Of a stretch of DNA of 64,000 bases, positions 26,698-36,719 are shown piece by piece. This stretch comes from Methylocystis sp. L43 (GTDB lineage Bacteria > Pseudomonadota > Alphaproteobacteria > Rhizobiales > Beijerinckiaceae). Both the position numbers and the translations under genes were made by a program. The DNA is taken from the NCBI RefSeq assembly GCF_015709525.1, contig NZ_JADNRA010000033.1:182681-246680 (forward strand). Reading direction: 5' to 3'. Each line of letters starts with the position of its first letter. Position 1 is the stretch's first letter. Below the pieces are notes generated by a model. The model was not told where the DNA came from. It did not search any database and saw only the letters and a list, made by a program, of their open reading frames with translations.

Positions 26698-28221
26698 ATG
26701 ACCTTTACGACCACGGATCGTCCAGCGCCCATCGTCAAGAGCGGGCATGTGCAACTGTCGATCATTCTGGCTGAGTCAGACAAGAACACTCTGCAGAACC
26801 AGATCTTCGACCAGATCCGCTCGATGATTCTCAACGGTCAGCTCAAATGCGACGATCCGATGCCGACGACCCGTGAGCTGAGCAGCCAACTTGGCGTCTC
26901 ACGCAACACGGCCGTGCTGGCCTATGAGCGGCTGATCGCAGAAGGCTATATCCGCACGAAGCCCTATGTGGGCACCTTCGTTTCGCCGGATCTGCCGGAC
27001 ACGGCGTTTCTGTCGGCCGATCACCGCACGCCGCAGAAGGAAGAGCAGGGCGCCCCGGAAGATGTTCCGCCGGCCTGTGGAACGTTGCGCACCCATCGCC
27101 TCGCCGACCCCGAGCGCCGTCGCCTCGCCGCCGATTTCTGGGTTGGGCGGCCCGATGCGCGTTCGTTCCCGCTCAAGGCCTGGTCGCATCACATCAAGAA
27201 TCGGTTGAAGGCGGTCGGCTCCAATCTCACGAGCTACAATGACGCCGCAGGACTGATGGAGCTGCGGCGCGCCGTCGCAAAACATCTTGCGCCGGCGCGC
27301 GGCGTCGTCGCCGATCCGGAGCAGATCGTCATTGTCGGCGGCTGCCAGGACGGCTTCAATCTGGTCGGCCGGCTGCTCGTGACGCCGGGCTCCACCGCCG
27401 TCGTCGAGTCGCCCTGCTATCAGGGCGCCGCGTTCGTGCTCGAAAGCCTTGGGGCCACGCTTTATCCCGTGCCCGTGGACCAGGACGGGCTCGACGTGTC
27501 GCGATTGCCGAAAACCAGGGGCGCCGTCGCCTATGTGACGCCGTCGCATCAATATCCGATTGGCGTGACCATGAGCCTGCAGCGGCGGCTCGAGCTTCTC
27601 GCCTGGGCGACGCAATACGACGCCTACATTATGGAAGACGACTATGACAGCGACTTCCGTTTTGTCGGTTCGCCGCTGACGGCGCTGAAGGGCCTCGATC
27701 GCAACGAGCGCGTCATCTATCTCGGCACTTTTTCCAAGTGCATGGGGCCCGGCCTGCGGCTCGGCTACGTCGTGCTGCCCCGCCGTCTCGCCGAAGCCGG
27801 GCGGCGCATGAAAATGCTGATGAACAACGGCCAGAGCTGGCTGGAACAGGCGGCGATGGCGGATTTCATGTCGAGCGGCGAATTCGGGCGCCATTTGCGG
27901 CGTATCCGCCAGCTTTATCGCGACCGGCGCGACGCGCTGCTGGGCGCGTTGCGGAATCATTTCGGCGCCTGCGAGATCTATGGCGACCAGGCCGGCATGC
28001 ATCTCGTCTGGAAGCTGCCGGACGGTTTTCCGGACGCCGCCGAGGTGGAGAAGAAGGGCCTTGCCGTCGGCGTTGGCGTCTGTTCGCTGTCGACGGGCTC
28101 GGCGCTGCGCTTCGACGACGTCAACGGCGGCGATCGGCTGCTGATGCTGGGCTTCGTCGCGCTCACCGAAAAAGAGATCGAGACCGGGATCGCGCGGCTG
28201 GCGCAGGCGCTGAAAGCGTAG
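26698..28221 (+). CDS. MocR-type regulator (GntR HTH fused to aminotransferase fold)
   Basis: A 507-residue PLP-binding transcription regulator. Residues 25-100 form a GntR winged helix (LQNQIFDQIRSMILNGQL...TTRELSSQLGVSRNTAVLAYERLIAEGYI). Residues 140-507 form a type I aminotransferase domain with the PLP Schiff-base Lys347 (TFSKCMGPGLRLGY) and EDDYDSDF. Members such as PdxR and GabR sense PLP and amines; the ligand here is unknown. AGGGGAG precedes the ATG. It is divergent from the small membrane protein gene and upstream of an MFS gene. Confidence 0.9.
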   Translation: MTFTTTDRPAPIVKSGHVQLSIILAESDKNTLQNQIFDQIRSMILNGQLKCDDPMPTTRELSSQLGVSRNTAVLAYERLIAEGYIRTKPYVGTFVSPDLPDTAFLSADHRTPQKEEQGAPEDVPPACGTLRTHRLADPERRRLAADFWVGRPDARSFPLKAWSHHIKNRLKAVGSNLTSYNDAAGLMELRRAVAKHLAPARGVVADPEQIVIVGGCQDGFNLVGRLLVTPGSTAVVESPCYQGAAFVLESLGATLYPVPVDQDGLDVSRLPKTRGAVAYVTPSHQYPIGVTMSLQRRLELLAWATQYDAYIMEDDYDSDFRFVGSPLTALKGLDRNERVIYLGTFSKCMGPGLRLGYVVLPRRLAEAGRRMKMLMNNGQSWLEQAAMADFMSSGEFGRHLRRIRQLYRDRRDALLGALRNHFGACEIYGDQAGMHLVWKLPDGFPDAAEVEKKGLAVGVGVCSLSTGSALRFDDVNGGDRLLMLGFVALTEKEIETGIARLAQALKA

Positions 28222-28245
28222 CGCTTAGCGCGCGCTGCGCGCGCC

Positions 28246-28296
28246 AACCCTCTCCCCTCGGGAGAGTGTGGTTGCGAAGCAACCGGGTGAGGGGTT
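28246..28296. repeat. Palindromic G/C-rich intergenic repeat
   Basis: The arms AACCCTCTCCCC and GGGTGAGGGGTT enclose a CCTCGGGAG hairpin and GGTTGCGAAGCAACC. It belongs with the C-rich/G-rich palindromes at 52560, 59406, 63019 and 63957, and it separates the MocR and MFS genes. Confidence 0.7.
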
Positions 28297-28385
28297 TCCG
28301 CTTCGCGCGAGTTTGCGTATTGCCAAGTGGCCATAACCCTCATCCCGGTCCTTTGGACCGATAGCGCGCGCGAGCCTGTACGTTG

Positions 28386-29600
28386 ATGAACGACTTCAGC
28401 GGCGTCTCGCGTCTGCGCGCCATACCGTCCGGCGTCTGGGCGCTCGGACTCGTGTCGCTGCTCATGGATTTCTCTTCCGAGATGATCCATGCGCTGCTGC
28501 CGATCTATCTCGTCGGCGCGATGGGCGCCTCGATGGCGGAAGTCGGAATCATCGAAGGCGTCGCCGAAGCGACCGCCTCGATCGTGAAAATATTCTCGGG
28601 CGCGCTGTCGGACTGGTTCGGACGCCGCAAGCAGCTGGCGATCATCGGCTATGGGCTGGCGGCGCTCACCAAGCCGATGTTCCCGCTGGCGCCGAATGTG
28701 GCCTGGGTCATGGCCGCCCGCTTCATCGATCGCGTCGGCAAGGGCATACGCGGCGCCCCGCGCGACGCGCTTGTCGCCGATATCGCGCCGGCCTCTATTC
28801 GCGGCGCGGCCTTCGGACTTCGCCAGTCGCTCGACACGATCGGCGCCTTTCTCGGGCCGGCGGTCGCTGTGGCCGCGATGTGGATCTCGGCCAACAGCAT
28901 CCCTTTCGTGTTCTGGATCGCGACGATTCCGGCGGCTCTCGCCGTTGTGGTCCTGGCGCTCGGCGTGCGCGAGCCGGAAGCCTCCCGTCCGCCGCGGCCG
29001 GCGCGTTTTCCGCTGCATATCGAGGAAGTCCGCCGGCTCGGCGGCCCCTTCTGGATCGTTGTGGCGATCGGCGTCGTCTTCAGTCTGGCGCGCTTTTCCG
29101 AGGCTTTCCTGATTCTGAAGGCGCGCGACGTCGGACTGCCGGTGGCGCTCGCGCCGCTGGTGCTCGTCGCGATGAATGTGGTCTACGCCGGCGCCTCCTA
29201 TCCGGTTGGCGCCTTCTCGGATCGCGGCGACAGAAAAACGCCGCTGATGGCGGGCCTTGCCGCGCTGATCGCCGCCGACGCCGCCTTGGCGGTCGCCGAT
29301 CACATGCCGCTCGTGTGGCTCGGCGTGGCGCTTTGGGGCCTGCATATGGGCCTCACCCAGGGTCTCCTCTCTACGCTCGTCGCCGACGTCGCGCCAGCGG
29401 CGTTACGCGGTTCGGCCTTCGGGGTTTTTAACCTTGCAAGCGGGGTCGCGCTGCTCGCCGCCAGCGCCGGCGCCGGTGCGCTCTGGGACGCCTTTGGGTC
29501 CGCGGCGGCCTTCTGGGCGGGCGCGCTTTTGGCGTCGCTGGCGCTCGTCGGGCTCGCGGCGGGCGGCGGTCGGATCGGCCGGTCCCGTCGGCCAGATTGA
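28386..29600 (+). CDS. Major facilitator superfamily transporter
   Basis: Twelve-helix inner-membrane permease of 404 residues. The MFS loop 2-3 motif reads ALSDWFGRRKQ, and a second-half counterpart is GAFSDRGDRKTPL. An RVGKGIRGAPRDALVAD segment resembles one seen in a group of uncharacterised bacterial MFS proteins. The ATG at 28386 directly follows an alternative TTG. No Shine-Dalgarno is obvious. Substrate cannot be predicted. Confidence 0.85.
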   Translation: MNDFSGVSRLRAIPSGVWALGLVSLLMDFSSEMIHALLPIYLVGAMGASMAEVGIIEGVAEATASIVKIFSGALSDWFGRRKQLAIIGYGLAALTKPMFPLAPNVAWVMAARFIDRVGKGIRGAPRDALVADIAPASIRGAAFGLRQSLDTIGAFLGPAVAVAAMWISANSIPFVFWIATIPAALAVVVLALGVREPEASRPPRPARFPLHIEEVRRLGGPFWIVVAIGVVFSLARFSEAFLILKARDVGLPVALAPLVLVAMNVVYAGASYPVGAFSDRGDRKTPLMAGLAALIAADAALAVADHMPLVWLGVALWGLHMGLTQGLLSTLVADVAPAALRGSAFGVFNLASGVALLAASAGAGALWDAFGSAAAFWAGALLASLALVGLAAGGGRIGRSRRPD

Positions 29601-29602
29601 GT

Positions 29603-29644
29603 CGGCGCGTTAACGACTTTGGGCCCAAAATCCGGCGCGTTAAC
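29603..29644 (+). repeat. Direct repeat CGGCGCGTTAAC upstream of the porin gene
   Basis: Two perfect 12-bp copies (29603-29614 and 29633-29644) lie 30 bp apart, about three helical turns. They sit at the end of the MFS gene, 130-170 bp before the outer-membrane protein start. They could be an operator pair. Confidence 0.45.
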
Positions 29645-29772
29645 CGCTGGCTAAGCATGTCAATTAAACATTGAAAATGAACGATAAATTATCGCAATTG
29701 CGCCATTGTTGATCATTCATTTCAGAACTGGCGGGGGCGCTGGCGTTTCAAAAACGCACCATCGAGGTTCTA

Positions 29773-30498
29773 ATGAAAAAACCAGCTTTCGGCCTCGCCG
29801 TCGCGACATCCCTGGCCGCCCTGTCGGCCTCGGCCGCAGACCTGCCTTCGCGCAAGGAGCCGCCGCCGGTCTATCTTCCGCCGCCGCCAATTTTCACCTG
29901 GACCGGGGTCTACGCCGGTCTCAATCTTGGCGGCGGGTGGCTTGATCGATACGACTATGGACATTGGCTGGCGCCCTCGAGCGCGTCGAACACCGGCGGC
30001 GTCGTCGGCGGCGCCCAGATCGGCTATAATTATCAGCTCAGCCCGCTCTTCGTCGTCGGTCTCGAAACCGATTTTCAAGGATCGAGCGTCGGCGGCGGCG
30101 GCAATCAGGGGTGGGGCGCGACGCGCAGCGTCGACTGGTTCGGCACCGTGCGAGGGCGCGCGGGCGTGTCGATGCTGAACGCGCAGCTGCTCCTTTACGG
30201 CACGGGCGGCTTCGCCTATGGCGACCTGCGTCTCAACTACGGATGGCTTGGCTCTCAGGCCCGCGTGGGAACGGGGTGGACGGCTGGCGGCGGGCTCGAA
30301 TACGCCTTCCTGCCGAACTGGTCCGCCAAGGTCGAATATCTCTACACAAATATCGGCGCGAATTACGATTCGATCTACGTTGCGCCTTTCATCGTCGAAT
30401 CCCAGCAGCGCGCGCATCTCAATACCGTGCGCGCCGGCGTCAATTATCGCTTCAACTGGCTGCTTGCGCCTCCCGGCCCTCCAATGGCCGCCTACTGA
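29773..30498 (+). CDS. Outer-membrane beta-barrel protein, Omp25/immunogenic type
   Basis: A 241-residue exported protein with a signal peptide (MKKPAFGLAVATSLAALSASA), a short proline-rich lead (PPPVYLPPPPIFTW) and then an eight-strand-type barrel. The barrel has the family wording WTGVYAGLNLGGGW, GGVVGGAQIGYNYQ, TVRGRAGV, YGTGGFAYGD, GWTAGGGLEYAF, NWSAKVEYLYT and VRAGVNYRFNW. This family is very abundant in the outer membranes of Rhizobiales. An AT-rich promoter region lies upstream and a strong terminator downstream, so it is monocistronic. Confidence 0.93.
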   Translation: MKKPAFGLAVATSLAALSASAADLPSRKEPPPVYLPPPPIFTWTGVYAGLNLGGGWLDRYDYGHWLAPSSASNTGGVVGGAQIGYNYQLSPLFVVGLETDFQGSSVGGGGNQGWGATRSVDWFGTVRGRAGVSMLNAQLLLYGTGGFAYGDLRLNYGWLGSQARVGTGWTAGGGLEYAFLPNWSAKVEYLYTNIGANYDSIYVAPFIVESQQRAHLNTVRAGVNYRFNWLLAPPGPPMAAY

Positions 30499-30522
30499 AC
30501 GCGAATGCGACAAGGATGAGCG

Positions 30523-30550
30523 GCAAAAGCCCCGGCGACGGGGCTTTTGC
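30523..30550 (+). terminator. Rho-independent-type terminator after the porin gene
   Basis: GCAAAAGCCCC (30523-30533) pairs perfectly with GGGGCTTTTGC (30540-30550) around a 6-base loop. The stem carries the T-run itself, so it can work in either direction. Confidence 0.9.
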
Positions 30551-30662
30551 ATATGTGGCCGTCGAAGGCGGGAGGCCCGCATAGTTGCGGCGCCGCAACA
30601 ATTGAACTATCTGCTTTGGAAGCGTTCCGAGAAGAATTCGGCCGCACGCGAGAGGGCTCTAC

Positions 30663-31070
30663 ATGGCAGACGCCGACACTGACGGGCTCGCCGCGCGGCG
30701 GCCGCTGTCGCCGCATCTGACGGTCTTCAAGCCCATCCTGACGATGATGATGTCGATCGCGCATCGAATCACCGGCGCGGGGCTTTACGTCGGCATGGCG
30801 CTTCTGGCGCTGTTCCTGCTCGGCGCCGCGGTCGGCGGCGGCGCCTTCTCCGCCGTGTCCTGGATCGGGTCGGGCTTCATCGGCAATCTGCTGGTGCTGA
30901 TGATCGTTTGGGCCATTTTCCACCATCTGCTCGGCGGCGTGCGTCACGCGCTCTGGGATCGCGGCCTTTACATGGACGCGAAGGGGCGGGAACTGCTGGC
31001 GCAGGGGACGCTCGTCGGCGGCATCCTGTTGACGCTGCTCGTCTTCATCTTCAAGACGCTGGCGAGCTGA
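30663..31070 (+). CDS. sdhC: Succinate dehydrogenase cytochrome b556 subunit
   Basis: Membrane anchor of complex II that binds haem b and quinone. The 135-residue protein has three transmembrane helices and the signature RPLSPHLTVFKP followed by SIAHRITGAGLY, with the haem/quinone-site Ser, His and Arg. It begins the sdhCDAB operon, 13 bp before sdhD. Confidence 0.95.
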   Translation: MADADTDGLAARRPLSPHLTVFKPILTMMMSIAHRITGAGLYVGMALLALFLLGAAVGGGAFSAVSWIGSGFIGNLLVLMIVWAIFHHLLGGVRHALWDRGLYMDAKGRELLAQGTLVGGILLTLLVFIFKTLAS

Positions 31071-31083
31071 GCGGAGCGAACTC

Positions 31084-31479
31084 ATGACGGTTGCGACAAG
31101 GTTCAAGAGCGGTCGAACCGGACCCGGCGACGCCTATGTCTCCGACCATAGCGGTTCGACTCATGCACGCTTCATGCGGCTGACGTCTTATGCGTTGGTC
31201 CCGCTTGGCGTGCTAAGCGCTTGGTGGATTCTTGGACTTGCCGGCAAGTCGCTTGAAGGCGTGCGGGCCGAAATCGGCAGGCCAATTCCCGCACTCGTGC
31301 TCCTCGCGTTCGGCGTGGTCGGCATGATCCATGCACGACAAGGCATGGACGACATCATCGAAGATTATGTGCATGACAAAGCGTTGAAGGCGCAGGCGAT
31401 CGTCGCCAACACATGGGCGTCCCGCGCCATCGCAGCGATCTGGGTCCTCGCGATCCTCCTCATCGCTGCGCCGAAGTAG
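31084..31479 (+). CDS. sdhD: Succinate dehydrogenase hydrophobic membrane anchor
   Basis: Second membrane anchor of complex II, 131 residues with three helices. GMIHARQGMDDIIEDYVH carries the haem-ligand His and the acidic end of the helix typical of the alphaproteobacterial family. It follows sdhC closely and is separated from sdhA by 145 bp. Confidence 0.93.
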   Translation: MTVATRFKSGRTGPGDAYVSDHSGSTHARFMRLTSYALVPLGVLSAWWILGLAGKSLEGVRAEIGRPIPALVLLAFGVVGMIHARQGMDDIIEDYVHDKALKAQAIVANTWASRAIAAIWVLAILLIAAPK

Positions 31480-31624
31480 TCGGACGATGCAATCCACGGA
31501 CGTCGACGTGACAGGCGAGAGCAGGAAGCAGCGCGACGTCGCTGCTTTGATCGCAGTGATCCCGTCTTGTAACGACGCGGCGACGCTGCGCGCGGCGCGA
31601 ATGAGATTCGAGAAGGCTTGATCA

Positions 31625-33457
31625 ATGGTTGCAAAGGGTCCTGCATCAAATGTGTCGGTGGGCGGTCGCGCCTATGCGATCGTCGACCACACCTTTGACG
31701 TCGTCGTCGTCGGCGCAGGCGGATCGGGCCTTCGCGCCGTCGTCGGCTGCGCCGAGGCGGGACTGAACGTCGCCTGCGTCACCAAGGTCTTTCCAACGCG
31801 CTCGCATACCGTGGCGGCGCAGGGCGGCATCGCCGCCGCGCTCGGCAACATGGGGCCGGACAATTGGAAATGGCACATGTACGACACCGTCAAAGGCTCC
31901 GACTGGCTCGGCGACCAGGACGCCATCGAATATATGTGCCGCAACGCCCCGCCCGCCGTTTATGAGCTGGAGCATTGGGGCGTCCCCTTCTCGCGCACGA
32001 TCGAAGGGACGATCTACCAGCGTCCGTTCGGCGGGATGACGACGGACTTCGGCAACGGCCCGCCGGCGCAGCGCACATGCGCGGCCGCCGATCGCACCGG
32101 CCACGCGATGCTGCATACGATGTATGGCCAGGCGCTGAAGCTCGACACGAAGTTCTTCGTCGAATTTTTTGCGCTCGATCTCATCATGGATCAGGACGGC
32201 GCCTGTCGGGGCGTCGTGTGCCTGAAGATCGATGACGGAACGATCCATCGTTTTCGCGCCGCGCTCACCGTGCTCGCGACCGGCGGCTATGGCCGCGCCT
32301 ACCTTTCCGCGACGTCGGCGCACACCTGCACCGGCGACGGCAACGCCATGGTGCTGCGCGCGGGGCTGCCGCTGCAGGACATGGAGTTCGTGCAGTTCCA
32401 TCCGACCGGCATCTATGGCGCGGGCTGCCTGATCACCGAAGGGGCGCGCGGCGAGGGCGGTTATCTGACGAACAGCGAAGGCGAGCGCTTCATGGAGCGC
32501 TATGCGCCCTCGGTGAAGGATCTCGCGCCCCGCGACATGGTTTCGCGCGCCATCACCGTCGAGGTTCGCGAAGGCCGCGGCGTCGGCAAGAATCAGGATC
32601 ACGCCTATCTGCATCTCGAGCATCTCGATCCGCAGATTTTGCACGAGCGGCTGCCGGGGATATCGGAGAGCGCCAAAATCTTCGCCGGCGTCGACGTCAC
32701 GCGCCAGCCGATCCCGATCATTCCGACCGTGCATTACAACATGGGCGGCATACCGACGAACTATCACGGCGAGGCGTTGCGCAAGCGCGACGGCAATCCC
32801 GACGAGGTGGTGCCGGGCCTGATGGCGCTTGGCGAAGGGGCCTGCGTCTCGGTCCATGGCGCCAATCGACTGGGCTCCAACTCGCTTATTGATCTCGTCG
32901 TCTTCGGACGCGCCGCGGCGCTGCGCGCGGCCGAACTCATCAAGCCGAACGATGCGCAGCCGGAACTCCCCGCGAATTCGGCCGATCTCGCGCTGTCGCG
33001 CCTCGATTTTTTCCGCAACGCCAATGGCTCGGCCCCCACCGCGGTTTTGCGCGACAGGATGCAGCGCACGATGCAGTCGCATTGCGCCGTCTATCGCACC
33101 GGCGAGGTCCTCGCCGAAGGCGTCGAACAGATCAACGCCGTCTGGCGCGACAGCGCCGACGTCAAGATTGCCGATCGCTCGCTGATCTGGAACTCCGATC
33201 TCGTCGAGACGCTGGAATACGACAACCTCATCGTGCAGGCCGTCACGACGATGGAAAGCGCCGCCAACCGCACCGAATCGCGCGGCGCGCACGCGCGCGA
33301 GGATTTTCCTAATCGCGATGACAAAAACTGGATGAAACATACGCTGGCGACGATTGATCGCGAGAGGAAGACCACCTCCATCGATTATCGCCCGGTGCAC
33401 AGCTACACGATGACCAATGAGGTCGCTTACGTCGAGCCGAAGGCGCGGGTGTATTAA
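31625..33457 (+). CDS. sdhA: Succinate dehydrogenase flavoprotein subunit
   Basis: Oxidises succinate to fumarate at a covalently bound FAD. The 610-residue protein has the FAD-binding [15 protein letters not shown], the flavinylation segment [14 protein letters not shown], the active-site region [23 protein letters not shown], and a C-terminal HSYTMTNEV segment. Length is normal. A 635-codon frame on the opposite strand is a GC-bias shadow. Confidence 0.96.
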   Translation: MVAKGPASNVSVGGRAYAIVDHTFDVVVVGAGGSGLRAVVGCAEAGLNVACVTKVFPTRSHTVAAQGGIAAALGNMGPDNWKWHMYDTVKGSDWLGDQDAIEYMCRNAPPAVYELEHWGVPFSRTIEGTIYQRPFGGMTTDFGNGPPAQRTCAAADRTGHAMLHTMYGQALKLDTKFFVEFFALDLIMDQDGACRGVVCLKIDDGTIHRFRAALTVLATGGYGRAYLSATSAHTCTGDGNAMVLRAGLPLQDMEFVQFHPTGIYGAGCLITEGARGEGGYLTNSEGERFMERYAPSVKDLAPRDMVSRAITVEVREGRGVGKNQDHAYLHLEHLDPQILHERLPGISESAKIFAGVDVTRQPIPIIPTVHYNMGGIPTNYHGEALRKRDGNPDEVVPGLMALGEGACVSVHGANRLGSNSLIDLVVFGRAAALRAAELIKPNDAQPELPANSADLALSRLDFFRNANGSAPTAVLRDRMQRTMQSHCAVYRTGEVLAEGVEQINAVWRDSADVKIADRSLIWNSDLVETLEYDNLIVQAVTTMESAANRTESRGAHAREDFPNRDDKNWMKHTLATIDRERKTTSIDYRPVHSYTMTNEVAYVEPKARVY

Positions 33458-33458
33458 G

Positions 33459-34247
33459 ATGGTCGAATTCACCCTCCCCAAGAACTCCGTCGTCGCCGAA
33501 GGAAAGACCTGGCCGAGGCCCGAAGGCGCCGAGCGCCTGCGCGAATTGCGCATCTATCGATGGGACCCCGACGACGGCGCCAATCCGCGCATCGACACCT
33601 ATTTCATCGACGCCGACGACTGCGGGCCGATGGTTCTCGACGCGCTGATCTGGATCAAGAACAGAATCGATCCGACGCTGGCCTTCCGTCGGTCCTGCCG
33701 CGAGGGCATTTGCGGCTCGTGCTCGATGAATATCGGCGGCCTGAACACGCTCGCCTGCACCAAGGGCATGGATGAGATCGACGGCGCGATCAAAATCTAT
33801 CCGCTGCCGCATATGGCGGTGGTGAAGGACTTGGTGCCCGATCTGACGATCTTCTATGAGCAATACGCGGCGATCCAGCCCTGGCTGCGCGGCGGACCGG
33901 CCCCCGAGAAAGAGCGGCTGCAGTCGCCGGAGCAGCGCGCCAAGCTCGACGGTCTCTACGAATGCATCCTGTGCGCCTGCTGCTCGACCGCCTGTCCGAG
34001 CTATTGGTGGAACGCCGATCGCTTCCTCGGTCCCGCGGCGCTGCTGCAGGCGTTTCGTTGGGTGCAGGATTCGCGCGATGAAGCGACGAATGACCGCGTC
34101 TCCTATGTCGACGACGTCTTCCGCCTCTATCGCTGCCACACGATCATGAATTGCACCCAGGTCTGCCCTAAGGGCCTGTCGCCGGCCAAGGCCATCGCGG
34201 AACTCAAAAACATGGCGATCGCCCAGGACGAAGCGGAGTCGCGCTGA
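33459..34247 (+). CDS. sdhB: Succinate dehydrogenase iron-sulfur subunit
   Basis: Carries the three Fe-S clusters between FAD and quinone. The 262-residue protein has the 2Fe-2S cysteines in [16 protein letters not shown]...LAC and the 4Fe-4S and 3Fe-4S ligands in [12 protein letters not shown] and [17 protein letters not shown]. The ATG at 33459 follows the sdhA stop by a single base; the longer frame upstream lies inside sdhA. Confidence 0.96.
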   Translation: MVEFTLPKNSVVAEGKTWPRPEGAERLRELRIYRWDPDDGANPRIDTYFIDADDCGPMVLDALIWIKNRIDPTLAFRRSCREGICGSCSMNIGGLNTLACTKGMDEIDGAIKIYPLPHMAVVKDLVPDLTIFYEQYAAIQPWLRGGPAPEKERLQSPEQRAKLDGLYECILCACCSTACPSYWWNADRFLGPAALLQAFRWVQDSRDEATNDRVSYVDDVFRLYRCHTIMNCTQVCPKGLSPAKAIAELKNMAIAQDEAESR

Positions 34248-34317
34248 GCGCGGGGCCGCCTTGATCCCGCCGCGCCGCCGGTTTAGGACGGAACAAACGT
34301 CTTCGGAGATCTGCGCC

Positions 34318-34692
34318 ATGTCGACCAGCGCTCGTCGCAATTGCGCTTCGCTTCTCATCGCCGCCTGTCTGATCGCCGGCGGCCCCATGGCCGCCTCGGC
34401 GCAGCAGCTTCAGGTCGATCCCGGAGCGCTGGACGCTTCGGGTTCTGTCACGACGCAGCCGAAAGCCAAGAGAGCGAAGGCGCAGCAAGCTCCGCGCGCC
34501 GGCGCTGGCCAGCAGCAGCAGGGCGGCGGCGGCAACCGCCAGTTTGGCGAGCTTGAGGGTTGGTCCACCGGCAAGGCGCCGCCCGGAGGAAAGCAGAAGG
34601 AGAAGGAAGACGAGACGCCGAGCTCGCCGAACGGGAAAATGCCTATTGGCGTTTCGCCGTCGGGGAATATGTCGGTCGGCCTTCCCTTCTGA
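34318..34692 (+). CDS. Hypothetical exported protein, low complexity
   Basis: A 124-residue product with a signal peptide (SLLIAACLIAGGPMAASA, cleaved before QQLQVDPG). The mature chain is Lys/Ala-, Gln- and Gly-rich, with a QQQQGGGGNR stretch and a near-repeat of Gly/Met-rich words (GKMPIGVSPSGNMSVG). It lies between sdhB and asd on the same strand. No domain recognised; probably periplasmic or surface-associated. Confidence 0.6.
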   Translation: MSTSARRNCASLLIAACLIAGGPMAASAQQLQVDPGALDASGSVTTQPKAKRAKAQQAPRAGAGQQQQGGGGNRQFGELEGWSTGKAPPGGKQKEKEDETPSSPNGKMPIGVSPSGNMSVGLPF

Positions 34693-34727
34693 AATCTCAG
34701 CGCCGGAATTGCCGGCTGGAGTTGATC

Positions 34728-35762
34728 ATGGCGTATAAGGTTGCGGTCGTCGGCGCTACGGGCAACGTAGGCCGCGAGATGCTCGATATTCTCGCCGAGC
34801 GCCGCTTCCCGGTTTCGGAGGTCGTTGCGCTGGCGTCGGCGCGCTCGATCGGCACGGAAGTCTCCTTCGGCGACAGGACGCTGAAGTGCAAGGCGCTCGA
34901 CTCTTACGATTTCTCCGACGTCGACATTTGTCTCATGTCGGCGGGCGGCTCGGTCGCGAAGGAATGGGCGCCCAAAATCGGCGCGCAGGGCTGCGTCGTC
35001 ATCGACAATTCTTCGGCCTGGCGCATGGACCCTGACGTGCCGTTGGTCGTGCCGGAGGTCAACGCCGCCGCCGCGGCGGGTTTTTCCAAAAAGAACATCA
35101 TCGCCAATCCGAACTGCTCGACGGCGCAGCTCGTCGTCGCGCTGAAGCCCTTGCACGACGCGGCGACGATCAAGCGCGTCGTCGTCTCGACCTATCAGTC
35201 GGTCTCTGGCGCGGGCAAGGAGGGCATGGACGAACTCTTCGCGCAGACCCGCTCGGTGTTCGTCGCCAACCCCGTCGAAGCCAAGAAATTTCCCAAGCGC
35301 ATCGCCTTCAACCTGATTCCGCAGATCGACGTCTTCATGGAGGACGGCTTCACCAAGGAAGAGTGGAAGATGGTCGCGGAGACGAAAAAAATTCTCGATC
35401 CCAAGATCAAGCTTGTCGCCACCTGCGTGCGCGTGCCGGTGTTCATCGGCCATTCGGAAGCGGTGAACATCGAATTCGAAAAGCCGATCTCCGCGGACGA
35501 GGCGCGTGATATTTTGCGCGCGGCGCCCGGCGTGCTGGTGATCGACAAGCCCGAAGCCGGCGGCTACATCACGCCGCATGAAGCGGCGGGCGAAGACGCC
35601 ACCTATGTCTCGCGCATCCGTACCGACCCGACCGTCGATAATGGGCTGGTTCTGTGGTGTGTCAGCGACAATCTGCGCAAGGGCGCGGCGCTCAACGCCA
35701 TTCAAATCGCCGAAGTCCTGATGAACCGCAAACTGCTCGCGCCGAAGAAAAAAGCGGCCTAA
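34728..35762 (+). CDS. asd: Aspartate-semialdehyde dehydrogenase
   Basis: NADPH-dependent reduction of aspartyl phosphate to the semialdehyde, the branch point for Lys, Met, Thr and peptidoglycan diaminopimelate. The 344-residue protein has the Rossmann GATGNVG, the active-site Cys in NPNCSTAQ, and STYQSVSGAG. The ATG at 34728 follows GGAG; the frame is open upstream but inside the preceding gene. Its end overlaps the convergent CaCA gene by 4 bp. Confidence 0.96.
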   Translation: MAYKVAVVGATGNVGREMLDILAERRFPVSEVVALASARSIGTEVSFGDRTLKCKALDSYDFSDVDICLMSAGGSVAKEWAPKIGAQGCVVIDNSSAWRMDPDVPLVVPEVNAAAAAGFSKKNIIANPNCSTAQLVVALKPLHDAATIKRVVVSTYQSVSGAGKEGMDELFAQTRSVFVANPVEAKKFPKRIAFNLIPQIDVFMEDGFTKEEWKMVAETKKILDPKIKLVATCVRVPVFIGHSEAVNIEFEKPISADEARDILRAAPGVLVIDKPEAGGYITPHEAAGEDATYVSRIRTDPTVDNGLVLWCVSDNLRKGAALNAIQIAEVLMNRKLLAPKKKAA

Positions 35763-36715
35763 CGCCCGAAGGCGATCACCGCCGCCAAATAGCCTGCGTA
35801 GACGGCGAGCAGCGCAACGCCGCGCCACGGACGGTAGACGCCGCTGCGCGGCGGATAAACCAGCGCAAGCGCGATTAAGCCGGCCACAAGGGCCGGCGCG
35901 GCATCTCGTTCGGGTGTACGAATCGGCGTAATGGCGCCGGCCACGCCGATGATGAACAGTCCGTTGAAGACATTGCTGCCGAGCAGGGCGCCGAAGCCGA
36001 CGTCATCCTGTCGGCGGATGCGCGCCATCAGCGCGGTGGCGAGTTCGGGCGTCGAGGTGCCCACCGCGATCAGCGTTGCGCCGATGACGAAATCGCTCAA
36101 GCCAAATCGTTGAGCGATCTTGCTGGCGCCAAATACAATGAGACTTCCGGCGGCGACGAGCAGCGCGAGCCCGATCGAGGTTTCGAACAGAGCGCGCAAG
36201 AATCCGGAAGACGTCTCCTGCAGCGCTGGGGCTAAGCGCCGTTCCTCGAGCGCCTCCAGCGTGACCCTCGCGAACCATAGCGCGAAGCCGCCCAAGAGGA
36301 TCGCGGCTTCCTGACGAGACAGTAATCCATCGATCAGCATGACGCTGAGCGCCACAGGCGCCGCGACAGCGACGGCAAAATTCCGCGTCACCTCGGCGCG
36401 GATGATGGCGAGCGGCCCAAAGAGCAGAGCGACGCCGAAGATCAGCGCAAAATTGGCGACATTGCTGCCGAGCGCGTCGCCCAACGAGATTTCCGGCTCG
36501 CCCGCCAGCGCCGATTGGACGGCGACGGTCAGTTCCGGGCTTGATGTGGCGAAAGCGGCGATGGTCGCCGCAATGATGCTGGGCGCGACGCGGGCGGCGC
36601 GGGCGATCCCGACTGTGCCGCGCACGAACAGCTCGCCGCCGCCAGTGGCGCAGAGCAGGCCGAGCGCCAGCGCGAGATAGGGGATCGCCGTCGAAATCGA
36701 ATCCGTCGACGGCAA
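35759..36715 (-). CDS. CaCA-family Ca2+/Na+ exchanger (YrbG-like)
   Basis: Ten-helix exchanger of 318 residues with the two inverted alpha repeats: AFATSSPELTVAV with LGSNVANFALIFG, and AVGTSTPELATALMA with LGSNVFNGLFIIG. The acidic residues in these repeats bind cation. The apparent start is TTG at 36715, just after the lolA-like stop, so translation may be coupled. Ion specificity (Ca2+ or K+, against Na+ or H+) is not determined by sequence. Confidence 0.88.
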   Translation of the reverse strand: MPSTDSISTAIPYLALALGLLCATGGGELFVRGTVGIARAARVAPSIIAATIAAFATSSPELTVAVQSALAGEPEISLGDALGSNVANFALIFGVALLFGPLAIIRAEVTRNFAVAVAAPVALSVMLIDGLLSRQEAAILLGGFALWFARVTLEALEERRLAPALQETSSGFLRALFETSIGLALLVAAGSLIVFGASKIAQRFGLSDFVIGATLIAVGTSTPELATALMARIRRQDDVGFGALLGSNVFNGLFIIGVAGAITPIRTPERDAAPALVAGLIALALVYPPRSGVYRPWRGVALLAVYAGYLAAVIAFGR

Positions 36716-36719
36716 TGGC

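Noticed and set aside
31646..33553. 635-codon open frame on the minus strand opposite sdhA
   Set aside because: It mirrors the codon positions of a certain gene (sdhA) in GC-rich DNA, has an Arg/Asp/Ala-rich composition without domains, and lacks a ribosome binding site.
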